DNA of 64,000 nucleotides from Lutraria lutraria (Eukaryota; Mollusca; Bivalvia; Venerida; Mactridae), in NCBI GenBank assembly GCA_964023205.1, contig OZ026840.1, forward strand, positions 29,578,064 through 29,642,063, read 5' to 3'. Below are positions 26,885 through 36,885 of the stretch, piece after piece. The notes under the pieces were generated by a model that had not been told where the DNA came from, searched no databases, and worked only from the letters and a program-made list of their open reading frames with translations. The first letter of the stretch is position 1; each line of letters starts with the position of its first letter. Both the position numbers and the translations under genes were made by a program.

Positions 26885-28484
26885 ATGTTATAATTTATAG
26901 CTTTAACAGCTGACATTAGATCCAAACTACAATCAATTGAATAAAACACTTTTTATTCACAAAATCAAAATATTCTATTTTAAAATTGTCATCTTTGCAA
27001 AGTTTCTCAATTGTGCAGATTGTATGTTGACTACGTCTATGTTTACTTTATATCAACTCATTGTTAGTAATAAACACATATCGCAAGGTCGACCCATCTT
27101 GAATCATACTGACATAAGACATAAATTGTGAATAAATTCATCATATAAAATTTAGGCTAAAAACAACAACACTAAAATGAATATGGATCTCTCACTAGCT
27201 CCATACATCGACGAATCATTTAAAATTCATACTTGCATTGTGCATTCATTAATCAATGATATTCCCACAAATAATTAATTAGAAGTATTTATTGTTTATC
27301 TCTTGTCTATAATCAGATGCAAATTATTCATTGAACGATGCAGTGACGAAATGCAACGCCGAAAGTGTGAACAAGCACAATTATGATTGAAGACATTGGT
27401 ATAACAGATCAATTACTTGTATTCTGTTTAGACGTATAAAATACATCACAACATACAACATCTGGTTCCTCTAAAATGAATACAGGATCGTTGAACTATT
27501 TTAGAATACATGTACTAATGGTACAGGGTTAGTTATAACTGACCCGATACGGGATATACGGTTCTGTGGTAAACCATATGGAGCGAGACCGAAGGTGATT
27601 ATATCACACAGACTGCCTTCCTCCTCATCGTTTACAAGAAAAGTATCCAATACAGACCCAATACTTGACATAAATGTTTCGATTACAGACCTAATATATT
27701 CTGGTAACGTAATATAGGATATATTAGGTCACCACGTAACGTCAAAACATCCAATGACAGAAGACTATTTTGTAGTAGGCGTGATATATTTGTATATGTT
27801 TTCTCAAACAAAAATATCGGCATGACAAAACCTGACCTAGACCAATGTCAGTGAAGTTGACAGCCTGACAGTGAGGGTAACTGGTCATCTCGTACCTAAG
27901 TCAACTCGTTACCGAGTTTATATATTTTGACAAAGCTGGTAGTCGTCTGTAAATAACTCCAGAATATTAACGAACTACTCTATCTTTAAACATGCATTTA
28001 TTTTCGAGGAATGTAATTGGATGTAATTAATGAATTCAAACACAGAGCTGCGCTAACAAGATTCCGAGTATCATCGAACGACGTTTTAATAGAATAGAAA
28101 AAATAGGCTATGTAAATTTCCAATGAAAGTCGTCGAAAATGAGTTTCACTTTTAATTAGTATGCCCTTTTTACAGAGTGCTAAGAAGGAAATATTTAAAC
28201 CTTATTTTATATATTTGGCCAACATTAAACATATTTGATTTATTGGAATCTTCAAGATCCAAGAAAGTACTACTAAATTTAGCTCTATTTATATACTATA
28301 TTTCGCAATATAAAATAAAAATTACTTTGACTCTTAAGATACTTCTGTTGTTTTAGACAATTTTAAGTCTCTTAGCATTTCACAGTTATCTGATTCTCAC
28401 CATATGTTTGAATGTTTCTTGTATTGCTTTAATCATTGTATGAGTGATTTATGTGAATACACGATATTGTTTTGTATATATAAT
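26885..28484. other. Non-coding, with an inverted minisatellite seed
   Basis: No gene seen. At about 27889-27914, CTCGTACCTAAGTCAACTCG (with TTACC following) is the reverse complement of about 1.5 monomers of the 16-bp minisatellite that starts 570 bp downstream. The 27530-27760 stretch (CCCGATACGGGATATACGG; repeated CAGACC-AATA-T phrases) looks like decayed repeat but is unassigned. Confidence 0.5.
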
Positions 28485-29366
28485 TTAAGTACAAGTTGTC
28501 TAAGGTACGAGTTGTCTAAGGTACGAGTTGTCTAAGGTACGAGTTGTCTAAGGTACGAGTTGTCTAAGTTACGAGTTGTCTAAGGTACGAGTTGTCTAAG
28601 TTACGAGTTGTCTAAGGTACGAGTTGTCTAAGGTACGAGTTGGCTAAGGTACGAGTTGTCTAATGTACGAGTTGTCTAAGTTACGAGTTGTCTAAGGTAC
28701 GAGTTGTCTAAGGTACGAGTTGTCTAAGTTACGAGTTGTCTAAGGTACGAGTTGTCTAAGGTACGAGTTGTCTAAGGTACGAGTTGTCTAAGGTACGAGT
28801 TGTCTAAGTAACGAGTTGTCTAAGGTACGAGTTAACTAAGGTACGAGTTGTCTAAGGTACGAGTTGTCTAAGGTACGAGTTGTCTGAGTTACGAGTTAAC
28901 TAAGGTACGAGTTGTCTAAGGTACGAGTTGTCTAAGGTACGAGTTGTCTAAGGTACGAGTTGACTAAGGTACGAGTTAACTAAGGTACGAGTTGTCTAAG
29001 GTACGAGTTGTCTAAGTTACGAGTTGTCTAAGTTACGAGTTGTCTAAGGTACGAGTTGTCTAAGTTACGAGTTGTCTAAGGTACGAGTTAACTAAGGTAC
29101 GAGTTGTCTAAGGTAGGAGTTGTCTAAGTTACGAGTTGTCTAAGTTACGAGTTGTCTAAGGTACGAGTTGTCTAAGTTACGAGTTGTCTAAGGTACGAAT
29201 TGTCTAAGTTACGAGTTATGTAAGGTACGAGTTGACTAAGGTACGAGTTAACTAAGGTACGAGTTGTCTAAGGTACGAGTTGTCTAAGGTACGAGTTGTC
29301 TAAGATACGAGTTGTCTGAGATACGAGTTGTCTAAGGTACGAGTTGTCTAAGATACGAGTTGACCA
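28485..29366. repeat. 16-bp minisatellite, about 55 copies
   Basis: Monomer GGTACGAGTTGTCTAA, head to tail over about 880 bp. Common variants replace GG by GT at the start (GTTACGAG...) or TGTC by TAAC (GAGTTAACTAA); rarer ones carry TGGC, TGAC or AGATACG. The period is not a multiple of three, and no frame is kept. It lies directly left of unit 1. Confidence 0.97.
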
Positions 29367-29849
29367 GAAAGATTTGGTGAATAGGTAGCGTTACAGACAA
29401 CACATTAATTTCCTGGGTGGCCTTATTGCATACGAAACAGACTTCGGGTTTTATTTAGAAACTGAATGTATATGTTTTGGATCTACGCATTTAATTATCC
29501 CTCAATTAGTTTCTTTTATTCTGTCAGAACTTTTCACAATTGTCGCTTAATTTAAAATGTTTTCAACTAATTTGCAGTAGCCAGATAAGTAAACTCCAGT
29601 GATTCAGGTTGATTATTTCACGTTTCACATGATAAATTGCCTTTCCTTCATTCTATGATGAAAACCTGAAAAAAATTGAGGACCCACTTATACAGTTCTG
29701 TATAGAACACAATTGATCAATACATCTGGTATTTATGTTTGCAGTTGACACGATTGATATTCCGTACTAATAGATGAAGCTTTTATATCCTTGGTAATAA
29801 TTGTATAAGTAGATAGAGGCGATGGAATTATGCATCACGTCCTGTTCGT

Positions 29850-30085
29850 AAGCAGCAGTATGCCAGTGCAATTTATTTAGGCATTCATGAAGCATTACCT
29901 TTAGCTAATGTTAAGAACATGAAAATGGCTAGAAAAGGACTATCACAAATCCAGAGATGGCAACTTGTTGACCAGTATGCATTCGATGGGGATGCTTCTC
30001 AAAGGTATAAGACGTCAATATGGCCACTGGCAAGCAGCTTATGACAAGGACACACCAACAGGTCCTCTAGTACTACCAAGGTATG
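29850..30085 (+). pseudogene. Possible decayed exon upstream of the unit 1 promoter
   Basis: Conceptual translation gives KQQYASAIYLGIHEALPLAN and, about 20 residues on, RWQLVDQYAFDGDASQ. After a frameshift it continues YGHWQAAYDKDTPTGPLVLP and ends at a donor-like CCAAG/gtatgc near 30081. The composition looks protein-like, but I do not recognise it. In units 2-5 (for example 38325-38530) the homologous stretch keeps AAYDKDTP but has further stops and frame changes. Whether it was ever a gene is uncertain. It may simply be promoter-proximal DNA. Confidence 0.3.
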
Positions 30086-30345
30086 CTTGTTTCATAACAA
30101 AATATATAAGTTAAACAACATTTTCACCAAATATATTATAGTAAAGGTATAGAACTCCATTACACCGTAATCAAGCAGATTATTGAAAAAAAACATAGTT
30201 ATGCTAACGACATCAAATATATGTCGAGGTGAAGATCGATCATTAAAAAGTTTACGTTGCAAGTACTTTGTTTAAAGCCCTTATTAGCATAGTAATTACG
30301 CACATTTATAATTCAAGTCACATACTTTTTTTCTGTCTTGCATGC

Positions 30346-30400
30346 TATATAAACCTCACAGTTTCAAACCAACCACAGTCGTCACCACACTCTGACAAAG
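30346..30400 (+). promoter_or_regulatory. Core promoter and non-coding exon 1, gene 1
   Basis: TATATAAA at 30346-30353. A TSS is expected about 30 nt downstream, near 30375. The short non-coding exon ends at 30400 with the donor AAAG/gtaagt. All five units keep this layout. The intron runs to the acceptor TTACTTCCAG at 31670. An alternative acceptor (TTTTTGTCTTTCAG) about 75 nt downstream of the donor could add a second small UTR exon. Confidence 0.75.
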
Positions 30401-31004
30401 GTAAGTCCTCTTCTTGCTATTTTAGTCGCATTTCTTTAATTCTGCACTCTCTCACATGTTTTTGTCTTTCAGTAGCGTCTTATAAACCCATACTTTTGTT
30501 GGATCCGACATATTTCGAAAAATTAGCTTCTAGTTCAGAAACTTGTTAGTATTGAATCGTATTTAATAATAAAATTCTTATTCAAATAATAACAAATAAT
30601 TCTATCCCGGTATATGTAGAATTTATAACACTTGTTTCAAAGTCAAGTCTCATGGATATTTTTTAATATGTTTGTATTGCATGGATTGTCCATTACATTT
30701 TTTTTCACCTTTCGCCAAACTGTTATTAATAAGATCAGCCGAGCTAGGAAAATGACTTTAGATGTTCCAAAATTAGTGAAGGTATTCCGAATACTGTGAA
30801 GCAATTTATCTTCCTTGGGCAAAATCCTCATGTCTTCTATGTTTTTGTTATTTGTTTTGTGGAAATAGTTTGTCGCCAAATTGTAAAAATTGTTAAATTA
30901 GTTTATCGACAGTTACGAATCAAAACTTTTATGGCATGCGACATATTCAATTGTTTTTATTATGCACCCGCCATTTGAAACAGCGAAGGACAAGAAGTGT
31001 AACG

Positions 31005-31240
31005 CCTGTCCGTCCGTCGATGCGTCCGTCTATCCGTTCAAATTTTGGTTTCCGAGCTATAACTCAAGAAATATGTAATGGACTTGTTTCAAATTTTGCA
31101 TGAATGTGCATAATGATACATTACAAGTCAAATCCGATTTTGGTTACAAGTTTCACAGGTGTTACGGAATTTGACATAGTATACAGAGGGTACATTGGTG
31201 TCATCCGGACACATTTCTAGTTATACTTGAAAATGCTTGT
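31005..31240. repeat. Dispersed repeat in intron 1 (GTCCGTCC type)
   Basis: A GTCCGTCCGTCGATGCGTCC tract followed by TTCAAATTTTGG and GAGCTATAACTCAAG. The same block is in intron 1 of units 2-5 (near 39450, 46450, 53450 and 60450). Similar GTCCGTCC tracts lie at 12568 and 16705. Probably an old transposon fragment carried along with the units. Confidence 0.5.
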
Positions 31241-31679
31241 AAAAGTTGAAAAATGATTTCTGATAATTGAAGGAGGTGCCTAGATATGCTTACGCTTTAC
31301 ACGTTTCTTCGGTACATTGTGTCACATGTTCTTACTTGAATAATTGCACATCATTGTTTCGATATAAATCTATAAAGATATGCATCTCTTAGCGAGATAC
31401 ACTTAGTTCTCAGTGCAATCTCCGGTATCTCGAATTGTTAGATGGTTGACTCTGACTTCGGTATTGATATTCGTTATGCACAAATCCACAAAATGAATTT
31501 CCACCGAAAAAAGGTGAAACCACAGAAGAGTTAATAAGTCATATTAAGTACTTGTCATAAACACAAATACTTGTTTATCAGTTTATTTGGAAGACATACA
31601 TATTTCATCATGTTTGATATACTAGTACCATTTAATGTTTTATAACAGCAGTATTTATTCTTACTTCCAGATAGTCAAG

Positions 31680-32357
31680 ATGAAGTCAACTATTATCTTA
31701 GCTTGCTTAGTCGCTGTTTGCACCGGTGCAAATTGGAATCGTCCATCATGGTACAATTATGGTCCCCGGTTTGGTTCCAGTGGCGCATTCGGTGTTGGTG
31801 CTGGCACGAGCTACTTTGGTAGAGGAGGTGGCTACTCATTTGGAAATAATTATAACTGGGGACGTCCAGTGTACAGCAAATATCACGTTTATAGACCACA
31901 AGTTGGTTACAGTGGAGGTTTGAGCGGAGCTTTTGCTGGCGCCGGTGCCGGTGTCGGTGTCGGTTTTGGCGGTGCATATGGTGGTGCTGGTGCCGGTGTC
32001 GGTTTTAGCGGTGCATATGGTGGTGCTGGTGCCGGTGTTTATGGTGGCAGACCTGGATTCAACTATGGAAGTTATAATTACTATGGAAGACCTTTGTACA
32101 CTGGCTATAATTATGGACCATGGAATGGAGGCTTGAGTGGAGCATTTGTTGGCGCTGGTGCAGGTGCGGGCGGTGTATTTGCTGGTACTGGGGCTGGTGT
32201 CGGTTTGGGTGGAGCATTTACCGGTGGTGTAAGCATGAGTGCTGGCCCTGTGTACACTACTGGTGGCTTTTCCTCAGGCGGTGCTTTCGGGTTCGGCAGT
32301 GGTTCATTTGGCAAATACAAAAGATCATGTAAAGGAAAAAATTGTTACTACGGTTAA
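31680..32357 (+). CDS. Secreted Gly/Tyr-rich structural protein, gene 1 (225 aa)
   Basis: Start chosen at 31680 (AAGATGA), nine bases after the acceptor at 31670; the frame upstream is intron. Residues 1-17 (MKSTIILACLVAVCTGA) are a signal peptide, so the protein is secreted. The rest is Gly-, Ala-, Tyr- and Phe-rich, in two modules: a GRPxY/Tyr-Asn part, then GGL-GAF-GAGAG. Relative to genes 2-5 the first module is enlarged by a 39-bp in-frame tandem duplication (31971 and 32010; GAYGGAGAGVGFS). The C-terminal tail is basic with the only mature Cys pair: KYKRSCKGKNCYYG. This architecture (signal, XGG repeats, short basic Tyr tail) resembles molluscan shematrin-type shell-matrix proteins made by the mantle. 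That role is inference, and byssal or cuticular glue is possible. It is the most divergent array member and is intact. Confidence 0.92.
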   Translation: MKSTIILACLVAVCTGANWNRPSWYNYGPRFGSSGAFGVGAGTSYFGRGGGYSFGNNYNWGRPVYSKYHVYRPQVGYSGGLSGAFAGAGAGVGVGFGGAYGGAGAGVGFSGAYGGAGAGVYGGRPGFNYGSYNYYGRPLYTGYNYGPWNGGLSGAFVGAGAGAGGVFAGTGAGVGLGGAFTGGVSMSAGPVYTTGGFSSGGAFGFGSGSFGKYKRSCKGKNCYYG

Positions 32358-32800
32358 AGAAGACATGGTGTTTAAGTAGGTATATATTGATTATTGTGCA
32401 TGTAATGTAGAATGATTTTAACACTTCCAACATTCGGCATCACGCATTTATTTACACCGCTCTTTTCTCCTACTTTTCTGTCAATATAATTTTCCTTTTT
32501 ACAAAGCAAAGAGGAAAAAGTTTTTAAAACATTTTGACTGAACTTTCTTTCCATACTGAAAAGCTTACCATTTACCAGGCATATATTCACTGATCATAGT
32601 TGTAGAGCATTAACGATGGACATAAAGTAAACATAAACAATGATTAATATTTCTTCCATTCTTTCTCTCACTGAAATCATGTTATTTTTTCAGACGTATA
32701 CAAGAACACATGATGACAATGTTACAACAAGATCTGACCGCTCAGTCGAATAGATTATCCTTCTTTCGTAGAAAATTTATCATATCTTGTATTTTACATA

Positions 32801-32806
32801 AATAAA
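32801..32806 (+). terminator. Poly(A) signal, gene 1
   Basis: AATAAA in a block conserved in all units. It probably lies in a 3' UTR exon that starts at 32694 after ATTTTTTCAG, joined to donor TAG/gtatat at 32380. The LINE insertion lies about 140 bp further on and leaves the gene intact. Confidence 0.7.
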
Positions 32807-33009
32807 TACAATGCATTCATGAAATATCGTGTTGTTGAATATTTAACTTGTTATTATACTGTCTGCATATGTTATAACATATCTACATGTCAGTCAGAAA
32901 AGTTTAGTTATTGGAAATGCCTATGCGAAGGACTATTTAAGGCTGAAGTGTGATGTGACATCCACAACTGTACACAGTAAAACTATTTCGTTGAACAGGT
33001 CTCACTCCA

Positions 33010-33930
33010 TCAACAACAGAACAGAACAGAACATAATTTTATTTTACGTGTACAAATGTTCATAGTAATATGATACAGGAAAACAAATCATACACATATA
33101 TACATCAAATCAAGATATATACCTACATGAATTCATATTTAGACACATGATATAAATCGTTCATATAAAACATCAAAGGATAGTACGGTACATTTTTTCG
33201 AAATTTAGTTGTGAATAGTTTTAACTATTTATGAGGATAAACTAAATACTAATTATTAATTGTTGCATGCTTTTTTGAATCTAAAGAGTTCTTAATGAAT
33301 AATGATATATTTATTAACATTGAAATATTCTGGCAGTTAAGTAGTTCAATAAACTTGTACATAGATGGACGAATGTAAAAATAACGCTTGATATATTGTT
33401 TTATTAACGTGTCATAAAAAGGACATTTACATATAACATGATATTCGTCTGCCAGGTCATGGGAATTACATAATTCACAATACCTTAAATTACATGGAAT
33501 ACTGTTTGATGAATAACGACCTGTATGAATTCTTAGTTTAAGTGCAGTTAGCCTTAAACGACAGAAATAAATTCTGTATTTCTTGGGTAAAACGTTCAAA
33601 TAATTTTCATAACAAAAAATCTTTTTACTATGACACAAGTTTGTTAAAATACTGCTACGTTCTAAATCATTAAACCACTCTTGTTTAAAGGTATCAATTA
33701 ACCTTTCTTTGAAAACAACCGGAAATAACTTTTCATCAATGGTATCACTTTCATTAAACACATACCCAAAACCATAGTTATTTAATAAACATCTAACATT
33801 GTAAACCCAGTTTTTAAAACCATTGTTACAATCTTTAAGACTTTGTTTGTACATAGTTCTAATAATAATATTATCTGAGTTTTTTTTATTTTTATCCAAT
33901 ACTTAATTATTCTTACAAATCTAGCTATAT
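33010..33930 (-). mobile_element. 5'-truncated LINE, C-terminal part of the ORF2 protein
   Basis: The minus-strand frame 33899-33249 (about 216 codons, no internal stop) encodes the region that follows reverse transcriptase in non-LTR retrotransposons. It has LPKKYRIYFCRLRLTALKLR, then a zinc-knuckle-like CELCNSHDLADEYHVICKC and YIKRYFYIRPSMYKF. The frame begins after a stop with no ATG, so this is the 3' part of a longer element. Beyond the stop lie about 230 nt of UTR, AAATAAAATTATG and (GTTCT)n, ending near 33015. It interrupts unit 1 between GGACTATTTAA (near 32940) and AAAGACCTAGG (near 33937), sequences adjacent in units 2-5. About 70 bp at the 3' junction are unexplained. Clade (CR1, L2 or Jockey-like) not resolved. 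Confidence 0.85.
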
Positions 33931-34937
33931 ACAAAGACCTAGGTAAAAGTATTTTCGGCATACTAGCTCGCTCACCATTGACAAAGGAGCTCCAGGCATT
34001 TTGATATGATGAGCATCAATTCAGCAATATAAATGAATTGACAATGTCTGCATTCAAGGTTGAACAGTTGACGTTTAGTCTTTGCCACTTCATTTTAAAC
34101 GACATGATTTATAAACATTTCTTCACATACATTTATGGTGCATTTAAAAACTCTACGTATACAGCCATTGCTGCGTTTCGTACAATCAGCATTCCACAGA
34201 AGTGTTCAATTGCTCGCGCTTTGGACAAATGAACATCACATCTTTCAGAGAAAATTTCATAATTCATTGTAGTTTACACCGAATGTATTTTTATGGCATA
34301 AGGTCACACCAGTGCGATAATTATTTAATCAGATTTGCCGCTCGTTTTTTTTTATCAAAATAAGAAAAATAATATGTTTCTTTTATTTTTGCTTCCGATT
34401 GCTTGCTCATGCCGACATCATTAAGCATCCGAAAATAATGAGTATACAAATACATTATTGGGAAAAGCTTTCCCTTTTTAAAACAAAATCCGTGGGTCAT
34501 CTCAAATTACTTCCAAGTTAATGATATTATGGTTTTATTACATGCACATGCTTATTTTGTTATGTTTGTAACAGTCCTCTATGCGATGAACCAGTCATTC
34601 TGTACACAATGAAAGGGGCTGCGATGAGTAAGACTATGTTATCACGAAAAGGACAAAATCACTGTACAACATCTTGCATGTTTGTTGATTATTGTTAGCA
34701 AAGATCAATTAAAATGCTAATGGGTCTTTAAAGTTTGTTTTTCTAATAAATGAACCTTTACTATCGGTGTATTTGTTCATTAATACATGTGTATATAACG
34801 TGATCGAGTTGGAATATGGTTCGACGGGCAAATTAACATGAAAGAGATGCCACGAGAATGAACGATCCATACATGCGTCATTCATTTAACCACAGGTTCA
34901 TAAATCTTGTTATTTGTTTAAAATCCATTGATATCAA

Positions 34938-35178
34938 TGTTTGTACTCCTGAACCGTCATACCTTTTCTAAATTCTAAATTGAATTATCCATGAATACAA
35001 TTACACTTAGATAATCCCTTATCAGAAAAATATTGTTTGTACTACTGAGCCGTCGCAAATGAAACACGTAGCCTTGTCAAAAGCTAGACAGAAATAATCG
35101 AATCGAAATGCTTTTTAAATTCTGAATAGAATTTTCTAAGAATACGACTACAATTAGATAATCCCTTATCAGAAAAAA
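34938..35178. repeat. Imperfect tandem duplication in unit 1 (short and long forms)
   Basis: Two copies run from TGTTTGTACTCCTGAACCG (34938) and TGTTTGTACTACTGAGCCG (about 35034), each to CCCTTATCAGAAAAA. Copy 1 is the short form of units 2-5. Copy 2 keeps extra sequence (AAATGAAACAC...AATCGAATCGAA) otherwise found only in relic unit 0 (22835-22915). Confidence 0.75.
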
Positions 35179-35331
35179 ATTGGAAAAGTCGTAATTGTCG
35201 CTCATCGACATTTCTTTCGATACTTCGCAACTGTCCAGAGTCTAGCCTGTGTTTAATACTACTTGAGAATTTCCATTTAACAAAATTTCCACTTAATCAC
35301 ATATAAAGCATTTTTTTATTAGCGTAAAGAA

Positions 35332-35405
35332 TGTCCGCTTAGATCAATGGATATCATGTTCGTGTTACAAACTTGGTTCGTAAGTTCAAACCCTGAGCGA
35401 GTGTA
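35332..35405 (+). repeat. tRNA-Val-like relic, unit 1
   Basis: GTCCGCTTAGATCAATGGAT, then ATCATGTTCGTGTTACAAAC and the B-box-like AAGTTCAAACCC. The TATCATGTTCGTGTTACA part resembles the D-arm/anticodon region of tRNA-Val (anticodon TAC). The stems do not all pair. Read as a tRNA-derived SINE head fixed in the unit before it multiplied. Confidence 0.6.
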
Positions 35406-35865
35406 TGTTTTTATGTGACAATTTAGTTATGAGGTCGCGTCTAGAATCCACACACTGCAGGCTATTGATGAAGAAAACAAGGCAACCAATGGCAAATAAT
35501 CGTCTAATGCTGATACGGTTGACTGTCCGCCGTTGTGTAACTGAAGTGCATTAGCAAACACAATCACATACCAGCTGAAACAGAATTATATTTGTTTCGA
35601 TGGAAAGACACATGAAACATAATGCGGACAAAAGCGGGCCGATTCTAACCACACAAATGGTTGACACTGATTAGCTTCATAGCAAATCTTTTCTTCGTTT
35701 AAAGACAAGCAATGTCCAATGGCTCGATATTCATGGATTTATGAAAGTGTTTATAACGCTGACGATGTTAGTTAATGATTTAGTACAACGTGAATTATGC
35801 CGACTCTAAAGCACCTAATATAGCGATAGATATACCATGAGTAACTAATTATTAATGAATCCATT

Positions 35866-36238
35866 GAATGCCTTATTGATAGGAATTAATAACAACGTCA
35901 CTCCACTCGAATGAAATATATCCTTATGAGTACAAAAGCTACTATAAGCCATATATACTGTATTTATATATTATAAGCAGTTTATGCATGGCACCAACTT
36001 CCAGGAGTCTGACAACTGTTCAGTATAATTATAAGTGACAAATCGTCATTCGCTGAATGCCTTTTTGATAGCAATTAATGACAACGTCACTCCGCTCGGA
36101 TTAAATGTATCTTTATGAGTACAAAAGCTACTTTAAGCCACATATACTATTTATATATTATAAACAACTTCTATATGATATAAACTTCCGGGAGTCTGAC
36201 AACTGTTCAGTATGTAAGTGATAAAATCGTCATTCGTG
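35866..36238. repeat. 189-bp tandem duplication in unit 1
   Basis: Two copies start at GAATGCC (35866) and GAATGCC (36055), each ending near GTCATTCG. Units 2-4 have one copy (from about 43140, 50139 and 57137). Copy 1 shares CGAAT and AAAGCTACTATAA with relic unit 0. Copy 2 shares CGGATT and AAAGCTACTTTAA with units 2-4. Confidence 0.85.
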
Positions 36239-36809
36239 ATAAATTTTGCGTAGAAAGGGTGTTATAATACAAAATAACGAGCAGCTTAAGAATGTTGAAA
36301 ACGTGCGTTATCATCTGGCAGCTGTCAATATTCTTACATATATTATCATCGTTTTTATCGCTGGAAAATATATCTGTAGCATTCGAGAATATATTTCTTT
36401 TGAAAATTCTACCTACTGTTACGATCCCTATCATTGTAGAATATTAGCTACGATTACGATTCAAACGATTCCTAGCACTTTAGAACAGCAGATATATTTA
36501 TATTATTAGATTCCTGGCATTTTAGAAGATCAGTTTTGCTATATACGCTTAGTGAAATTTAAGTGAGCGAACCAGATGTTTTTTCATAGTGTTTGTGTTT
36601 TAGATTGGTTAGGGACAATGATAAATGCACAGGAAAATAAAAGACAAGCTGTCAAGATGCCGGATTTTAGCTTAAAGCTTCTAAAGTACTAGTATGTACA
36701 TATTATGAAGAATGTCATAATAGCTTTTTCATCTAATTAGATGATTTGTTTTCTTCATATATCTGTGATCATAAATCTTGGATTCTCTTATTCCCAGGTT
36801 TTCCCATGT

Positions 36810-36885
36810 CGAGGGCTCAGCGCCACACTGTCGTAACTTGTTCTTATTTCAATATGAGTTACGACACTGTTGCGTTGAACCCTCG
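36810..36885. repeat. 76-bp near-perfect hairpin, unit 1 only
   Basis: Arms 36810-36837 and 36858-36885 (28 bp each, 4 mismatches; CACTGTCGTAAC / GTTACGACACTG nearest the loop) flank a 20-bp loop. Units 2-4 read straight through this point (near 43878), so it is an insertion: a minimal foldback element or hairpin repeat. Confidence 0.8.

Noticed and set aside
28485..29366. CRISPR-like array
   Set aside because: The repeats are contiguous 16-mers without spacers, in animal nuclear DNA; it is a minisatellite.
31693..31977. Antisense and shifted frames over the Gly-rich coding exons (all five copies)
   Set aside because: Shadows of GGN/GCN repeats. The plus-strand frame alone has a signal peptide and fits the splice sites.
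33897..33899. TTG as a start codon of the LINE protein
   Set aside because: In animal nuclear DNA the frame simply follows a stop. The fragment is the C-terminal part of a longer, truncated protein.
35332..35405. Functional tRNA-Val gene
   Set aside because: Arms do not pair properly, and the copies in other units lose the A or B box.
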